Assembly: GCF_008831285.2 (NCBI RefSeq)
Contig: NC_045142.1
Span: 1,679,001-1,743,000, forward strand
Direction of reading: 5' to 3'
Source of the DNA: Nymphaea colorata
Lineage: Eukaryota; Streptophyta; Magnoliopsida; Nymphaeales; Nymphaeaceae
Length of the DNA: 64,000 nucleotides
A program made the position numbers and the translations under genes. Numbering within the stretch: the stretch's first letter is position 1; each line of letters begins with the position of its first letter. Of the stretch, positions 58,769 through 64,000 are shown piece by piece. The notes below the pieces were generated by a model. The model had not been told where the DNA came from. It searched no databases and saw nothing but the letters and a program-made list of their open reading frames with translations.

Positions 58769-59095
58769 GAGGCAAACCATTTGAGAGTCGGTTGAAAGGA
58801 AGCTCACCTGGAAAGGCTCTCTAAATTTTCTTCGTCACACCATCATGTTTCTCGGAAGCAATCAAAAGTACAAATTCTATTTTTTGTGATCATATAACTT
58901 AATAAAGGTGATGGCATCCAACAAGGTCCGTTTATCGTAGTTGAAATGAATAACATGGTAATGTCGAAGACAGAGCCAATTATTTGTCTGCAAATAACTT
59001 TAATTTGTCGAGCCATAACAACAAACAAATAATCTAAACAAAATTTTCGACCCCAGGGGCAAGTCAAATGCACAAGCCTCATCGCTGTCCCTGCC
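58769..59095. other. Shared 3' intergenic region of the J-protein and TOC75 genes
   Basis: The 327 bp between the two convergent stop codons must contain both polyadenylation regions. AATAAA-like words occur on both strands (for example TTAATAAAGG near 58900). Overlapping 3' UTRs are likely but cannot be seen. Confidence 0.6.
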
Positions 59096-62000
59096 TCAAA
59101 ATCTCTCCCCAAATCGAAAGAACACAGCCCCTGTGCCAGAATTGTGGTCGACAGCATATTCAGCTCTCACAAGTCCCAGCTTGACACCAACACCGTAAGA
59201 GGAACCATTCCCTACTCTCCGGAAGAACTCGGTTGGGTTCCCTTTGACATCCTTGGAACTCCCTAGATCGTTTCCATGTTCAGCAAAAACATAAACATGT
59301 GTCTTCCTTATTGGGACACGCAATTCCGCCGCCAGCTGAATACAAAATAAATTTAAATTGGTTACTCTGCAAAGCAATCAAATGGAAATGAGATAATAGT
59401 TATCTGATCTTACCTCGAGGATATTTCTGCAAGCGCCTAACTCACCCATGTTATAGCCTCTTACAGAATAGGGACCACCGAGAGTGAAAGCATCGTAACT
59501 AGGGAGGTCACCTACACATCCACCATAATGTCCATGAAGCACCATCACTGGTGGTGGTGGCTTTCCGGCGCCTTCTTCCACTTGCTTCAACTGAATGAAG
59601 CGGGTTATGGTCAGCTGGTGACGGTTGAAGAATGGAAGCTTGCTCCCGATGCCTAGACCTTGGTCCAGCTGCAACAAGGAAAAAAAAAATGGGTCAATGA
59701 AGGACAATCCGTGAAGGGCAATCCAATCTTTGTTTACTGCCCCAAATACATGAACAAACATTTAAAGTGAGCTTGGGGATTAACGGGCATCTAGAGTATT
59801 TAATAAATATCTGAACACAACCATCTAGCACACATGCTGCTCCCAGAAGTAGATACAGACACGGTGACAAGGAGGCCAACCAACATAGAGGAAAAAAATA
59901 AAAAGCAGGTCAAAAATGCGTTTTTCCATGTCCAAATCAATGTAACTTTACAAGCATAATAGGTGGGAATAAAAGACCAATCAGCAAACTAATTGAAAAA
60001 TTGAAAGATGGATCACCTTTCAAGAATGTATGGTAACAGGAGAGAGGGATTGACATCCTATAATCTCCTCTGCTTCTCAGTATCCTATGAATGAACTGAA
60101 CACTTTTGAATAGTTTAGGCAACAAAGGCATGAATGTAAGGCATGCACGTTAGAGGGAAAAGGGGGGAAATCATCACACTATAAAGCAGAAGGGTGGATG
60201 ACGGCTGAAGAAAAAGTTCGCTCAGGAGACAGAACCTAAAGATGATAGGAGCTATGCTCAATAGTGGTGTCTGACAAGACTGCTATGTGTAATAGTTTAT
60301 TTAGAAGAAAGAGATTTTGTTACTTGAAAAGCCACTATTTTGATAAACTACTTGCACAACTCACTATTTTAATTGTTCTCAACAAATCCTAAGAAATGGT
60401 TATTTTCCTGCATGAACCAACAAAAGGATTGGCCAAGAGAAGAACATTTCTAGTGAAGGCCATTTCTTCCATAAATAACAAGAAGTTTGTATCGGTGTAT
60501 CCTGTTCTAGCTTTGACTGCATGTTATGTTTAAGATATTAGAAAATAGTTCTATTGTCACTATGGCTGAAATAGAAATAACTATGTTTCAGACAACACTA
60601 TAAAATATCAGCTTACCTGAAACACGTTCCTATCCCCAACAATAGTGCCATTTATGAACTTTGTATTGTCACGCGTAATATTTGCTTGAAGAAAAGCCAT
60701 GCGATCAATTCCCGTGCCACTCAATGTTGTAGGAGGGCCATCCATGCTCAATCCTCCACTTGGCAAGGCCCTGGCACCATGGGTACAGATACTACTTGTT
60801 TCATCACGAGTAGTAATCTCTTCCATGACGACTCCATATGTGAACTTACTTTGTCTGGTAAAATTCTGATGAAAGGAAAAACAAAAACCATATATGGTAT
60901 TAACGTATGATATGGAGCAAATGAAGCCCATTGAACTGCCAAACCAACCTCTGTAATATTTGCTTTAACGCCAACCCTGTCCACCCATATAGCAGGCACA
61001 TCTTCCATCCCAGGGCCACCTGTAAAGACTGGACTCAACTTTCGACTGTTGAAGCAACTTGCACGGAACGTACGATTACGTGGATTATAAACGCCATCTA
61101 GATAAGGGTGCACATATTCAAGCTTGAAGGCAAGATCATCCTATCCAAAATTAGAGTAAGTGTTAAGCACAGTACAGAAGCAATATGCTGGAAATGGAAC
61201 CATGAAAAGATGCCCAAAAAGCAAGTTGTATCTAAAAATAAGCTGGGCAAAATAAAACTTTTCTGTCTAGTGAACACCTAAGAAGCATTGGAATTATGTA
61301 TTGATATTTGATTCATTTATCATATCTCATGAAACTCATTACTCATGTCTCACCATGTAGATTTTAAATAGACAAGCACAAATGAGACTTTTCAAATGCA
61401 CAGTTCAAAACTGTTACTTTCTCCTAACATTGCAATTTCCATCATCATTCACTATGTTCTCACAATATAGAGAAGCAACAACCTTGACAATTGCATCAGC
61501 AAAATAGTCTAGCACCTGGAACTTCTAGCTTTATCTTTTAAATGGGATTAGATGAGCAACCTGCGCAACAGTGCCTACAGGATTGCATCAAAACAACCCA
61601 GAAATGGAGTAATTAGCTTCCAGTCTCTCTCCTTGAAACAGGAATGTCTAGCGCACTATTAGAAACAAGAATGGCTTGCCCATACAGTTCCAGGATGCAC
61701 TCTCTGCACGTGCAAGTGAGTGAAAGAAAGAACAACATGGGAAAACCTTCAGGAGGTTTTTATACTTGACATCATCAAGGTCCTTCATACATGCATCTAT
61801 ATGAGAATACATATTCAAACAAGTTAAACAGTCATTGAAAAAAATTGATAATTCACGAGAACTCTTGTTGCAATCTTTCAAGCTCAGTGCTCCAGGTTTC
61901 AAGTTTTAAGTCAACAAGGATTGTACCTGAGGATTAAGAAGGTTGCTGGAAGTAACAGAACCAAGAATGGATCTGTTCAGCCCTTTTATATTCCGATGTT

Positions 62001-64000
62001 CAAAAGAAACGGTTCCACCAGGTTGTATAGATGCCTGAAAAAGGATGTATAAGAAGTCACTTATGCACTAAAAAAAGACTAGATTAAGAGGAAATAACAA
62101 CATTGGAAAGCATAAGCAACGTGAAACCAATAACCACATACCAAGGTTGGCCGCCCTTGACGTCCAGGTACAATACTCCATTCTGTGCTGACTTCAGCTG
62201 TCTTTTGTTCAAGCTCTTTAAGTTTGATCTCCACAATTATCCCGCCTTCACTTTTTTCATCAGGTCGGGGATTTACTTCAATATTAGAGAATAAGGCAAG
62301 AGAATTAATATTTCGAAGCGCTTGTTTCCCTGCTTCTATGTTAAAAACATGTCCTGGTCGAAGCTGCATAAATCACAATGCCATGAGAAATTGAAGGAAA
62401 CGCTGGCAACAATAATTTATAAGTAAAACATAATGGAAAATAAAAGATAACATAACATCTAGACATGAAATATCCTTCCAGAACAGCTTATCCTAACTTC
62501 CCCAGGTAATGGAGAATAAAAACAGACAACCATGAAAAGAAAAATGTAGCTACCGTCAACTACGCTCGTGCAGTTTTTTTTACACACAAGCAGCAAAAGC
62601 GCAACTTATCAAACTGAATTTTCTAAAAGGAAAATACGGAATCAAGAGTTTCAGAAATTTCTGAGGAAGCTACCCATATATTTACTCCATAACCTACTCA
62701 AGCCACCAAAAGGTTAAAATTTAAGAGATTGCAGTGAAATAAGCTGAAACTTACATGACTCGAAACCAACAAACTGACACCACGCAAGTAGCAAAACATT
62801 ATGACAAATGAAATTCTGGGCAAGCGAGTTCCATGCAGGTTCCCAAAGAAAGAGAAAAGAGCAAGCTCGTGTTTATGTTAACAATCTGATGTAGAGAAAT
62901 AATCTTATTTGCCAAACATGGAAAATGAACGGTCTGATACCCTGAAATCAGAAAGATATTAGCTACCTACATTGTACAATCAACAGCGCAAAAGTTTCTA
63001 TATTAGCAACCTGGTGTTTGTCTAAAATTTCAAGCTACATTGATATCTTAGAAGAAAGTCATTTGCTACCATGATGATATAGATTGATAGATAGGTGGAT
63101 AGAACTGTTAAAGCACAAACACGGAATCATCAAAATCACACAGAGTGATAGAGGACTGAATAAATTACCTGTGGTGGCAACTCCCTGCGAACAACTGGAA
63201 GCTGCGTGTTGCCCTCGCAGACATTTCCAAGTTTATCCTGGAATTGAACGACTAGCTGAGTAACATCACCCTCCACTACTTCACACACGACTTCCCTCGT
63301 GTTCAGGTTGCCAAAATTCACAACCTGAGCGCAAGCATAGCCCTCATCGTGGTACCATTTCTGCACTCGATCCCGTATCCTCTGCAGCAGCCGCGCGCTG
63401 ACCTTCCCATGCTGCTTCAGCAGCAGGATAATTTCCCTTTGCACAGGAATGGGCAGCAGACACGGCCGCGATCGGTCGATCCTCCGCCGGTAATCCGCTT
63501 CCTGACGCCGAATGTACTCCATCTTCTCCTTGTCCGTCATGTCGGGGTCCATCTCGAGCGGCTTCGACTGCGGCATCAGCCCGACATTGATGCAGCGGAA
63601 ACTATCGGCCGACTGCCATGTGCTCTCAGAGAAGGAGATCTTCAGCCCGAGAGTCCCGTCGGGCTTCGTCACGCCGTCAATGTCAACCTTCTCAAACATG
63701 CCACAGGTAGCAAGGGATTCAAGCTCCTTCTGAAGCACGGCCTTCGTGTACACCTTCCCCGGCTGAAGCGAGACCATCTCAAAAAATGAATCTTCGGAGG
63801 GAATAGTCCGGCCTCGGCGCCGGTCGAAGAAAATGATGTCAGAGATCTTGTAGCGCTTAAACCCGCTGAGCTTGTTCAGTTGCACCACAATGTTCGCCGG
63901 AAGTCCGTGAGAGTCCCATTCAGACGATTCCTCCTCCTTTGCATTTGCCTGCACAGAAAATATCCTACGCCACCACCCACCTTCTCCGCCGCCGCCACCA
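59096..64000 (-). CDS. TOC75: TOC75 protein-import channel (N-terminus off window)
   Basis: Omp85/BamA-type beta-barrel of the chloroplast outer envelope, the main channel for precursor import. Seven exons in the window: 63169-64000 (continues off the edge), 62142-62363, 61927-62034, 60949-61140, 60617-60865, 59414-59668 and 59096-59335, about 699 residues. The six internal and 3' exons are all whole codons. The first segment follows a Gly-rich stretch and reads EWDSHGLPANIVVQLNKLSG and on through the POTRA domains (TWQSADSFRCINVGLMPQSK, QKWYHDEGYACAQVVNFGNL). The barrel shows YVHPYLDGVYNPRNRTF, FTGGPGMEDVPAIWVDRVG, LHGHYGGCVGDLPSYDAF, the conserved Omp85 loop motif in GGPYSVRGYNMGELG, and the terminal strand ending FFRFGERF. 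Missing are the bipartite transit peptide and the start of the Gly-rich stretch (about 110-140 residues). It matches TOC75-III, not OEP80, by its Gly-rich linker and sequence. Confidence 0.96.

Noticed and set aside
63940-63960. Splice acceptor inside the first TOC75 segment
   Set aside because: TTTTCTGTGCAG looks like an acceptor, but the frame continues upstream into a Gly/Trp-rich stretch typical of TOC75 before EWDSHGLP, so the exon most likely runs through to the edge.
1-64000. CRISPR arrays, operons, bacterial promoters or riboswitches
   Set aside because: The window is plant nuclear DNA with spliced genes; no such structures were seen. No tRNA or rRNA gene was recognised either.

Overview
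This is nuclear DNA of a flowering plant. The coding genes are split by GT-AG introns, long AT-rich spacers carry GA/TA/CA microsatellites, there is a Ty1/copia LTR retrotransposon, and the proteins belong to plant families: a suberin-type GPAT, a LUX/PCL1-type GARP factor, a PLS-class PPR protein, a thaumatin-like protein and plastid TOC75. The species cannot be fixed from the sequence alone.

Layout. (1) 1-5703, minus: a land-plant sn-2 GPAT (GPAT5/7 type), two exons around a 4.3-kb intron, with the last codons off the left edge. (2) 5704-11577: gene-poor spacer with microsatellites. (3) 11583-18335: a complete but decayed Ty1/copia element on the minus strand, flanked by the 5-bp target duplication AGATA. 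It has an unusual primer-binding site and a long GC-rich leader with its own open frame. (4) 18345-19430: an array of alternating inverted arms. (5) 22336-29367, plus: a Pumilio RNA-binding protein in nine exons. (6) 31717-37689, plus: the HSP70 nucleotide-exchange factor FES1 in six exons, with a small first exon 2.7 kb upstream of the rest. (7) 37690-44100: spacer with a diverged 530-bp tandem duplication. (8) 44153-45142, plus: an intronless LUX/PCL1-like clock transcription factor. (9) 47011-48684, minus: an intronless E-class PPR protein. (10) 50769-51608, minus: a thaumatin-like protein with a short signal-peptide exon. (11) 55857-58768, plus: a probable plastid J-domain protein with a 33-nt microexon. 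(12) 59096-64000, minus: TOC75, lacking only its N-terminal part.

The genes do not form an operon-like unit, but 44-64 kb has a recognisable neighbourhood. From memory, Arabidopsis carries a LUX paralogue, an E-class PPR gene and a DnaJ gene close together on chromosome 5, and LUX near TOC75-III on chromosome 3. The right third of the window therefore looks like the unduplicated ancestral arrangement. PPR, J-protein and TOC75 are all organelle-biogenesis proteins. FES1 and the J-protein are both HSP70 co-chaperones, but probably in different compartments.

The least ordinary structures are the copia element's primer site, which matches the anticodon arm rather than the 3' end of initiator tRNA-Met; its LTR-to-leader reading frame containing about twelve 21-bp repeats; and the palindromic array beside it. 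All gene models are hand-spliced from reading frame, splice sites and family knowledge. No search or transcript data were used.
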